Shown here in pieces: positions 41,901-41,904 of a stretch of 41,904 nucleotides of DNA. The notes under the pieces are model-generated. The model saw only the letters and a list, made by a program, of their open reading frames with translations, had not been told where the DNA came from and made no database searches. Source of the stretch: Opitutaceae bacterium (GTDB lineage Bacteria; Verrucomicrobiota; Verrucomicrobiia; Opitutales; Opitutaceae); the NCBI GenBank assembly GCA_018402455.1, contig JAGYIG010000030.1, positions 1 to 41,904 of the forward strand. Direction: 5' to 3'. How positions within the stretch are numbered: position 1 is the stretch's first letter; each line of letters begins with the position of its first letter. The position numbers were made by a program, and so were the translations under genes.

Positions 41901-41904
41901 ATCG

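Noticed and set aside
1..41904. CRISPR arrays, tRNA, rRNA, prophage
   Set aside because: No regularly spaced repeats, no RNA gene patterns and no phage structural genes were seen on either strand.

Overview
The window looks like an accessory, polysaccharide-degrading region of a Verrucomicrobiota chromosome (Opitutae-like is my best guess), about 55-60% GC by eye. The signs are an ECF sigma factor of the Rhodopirellula/Verrucomicrobium type followed by a FecR-like anti-sigma factor, a DUF1552 plus DUF1587/1595/1592/1588/1585 cytochrome pair, several Tat-exported Gfo/Idh/MocA proteins, a DUF1080 protein, a GMC dehydrogenase with its small subunit, and three formylglycine sulfatases. I see no rRNA, tRNA, CRISPR array, phage gene or complete insertion sequence. 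Both window edges carry an inverted copy of an IS3-type end (1-40 and 41875-41900), so the whole region may be an IS-bounded island.

Layout. 158-2489 (minus): enoyl-CoA hydratase-like protein and MFS sugar transporter. 2794-6721 (plus): DUF1552/DUF1592 pair, both genes broken (in-frame stop in the Tat signal; frameshift near 5013). 6847-9884 (minus): Gfo/Idh/MocA oxidoreductase and PhoD-like phosphatase. 10254-14138 (plus): esterase and a two-gene molybdenum hydroxylase. 14163-15569 (minus): sulfatase. 16086-19506 (plus): GH71/99-like protein, sigma factor, FecR protein. 19552-28374 (minus): DUF1080, dehydrogenase small subunit, GMC dehydrogenase, TIM-barrel isomerase-like protein, a 967-residue putative glycoside hydrolase and a second TIM-barrel protein. 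28697-30097 (plus): Gfo/Idh/MocA. 30085-31047 (minus): ThuA-like. 31283-40759 (plus): sulfatase, Gfo/Idh/MocA, a 972-residue paralogue of the glycoside hydrolase, a nucleoside-hydrolase-like secreted protein and a sulfatase. 40885-41718 (minus): unknown secreted protein.

How the genes may work together (inference). Three sulfatases, one GH71/99-like protein and two large paralogous putative glycoside hydrolases would desulfate and cut a sulfated glycan outside the cytoplasm. A GMC dehydrogenase with Tat-borne small subunit, a DUF1080 protein, two Tat-exported TIM-barrel proteins and three Tat-exported Gfo/Idh/MocA proteins fit the known glycoside 3-oxidation route (oxidise the sugar at C3, then cleave the 3-keto-glycoside). 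The MFS sugar porter could bring products in. Two nearly identical 17-bp palindromes, one before the DUF1552 gene and one before the TIM-barrel/GMC/DUF1080 run, suggest a shared sugar-responsive regulator encoded elsewhere. The most novel parts are the two ~970-residue proteins, which I cannot place in a named glycoside hydrolase family and which appear to end in an Ig-like domain and a three-fold beta-prism lectin-like domain, and the putative all-periplasmic oxidative route.
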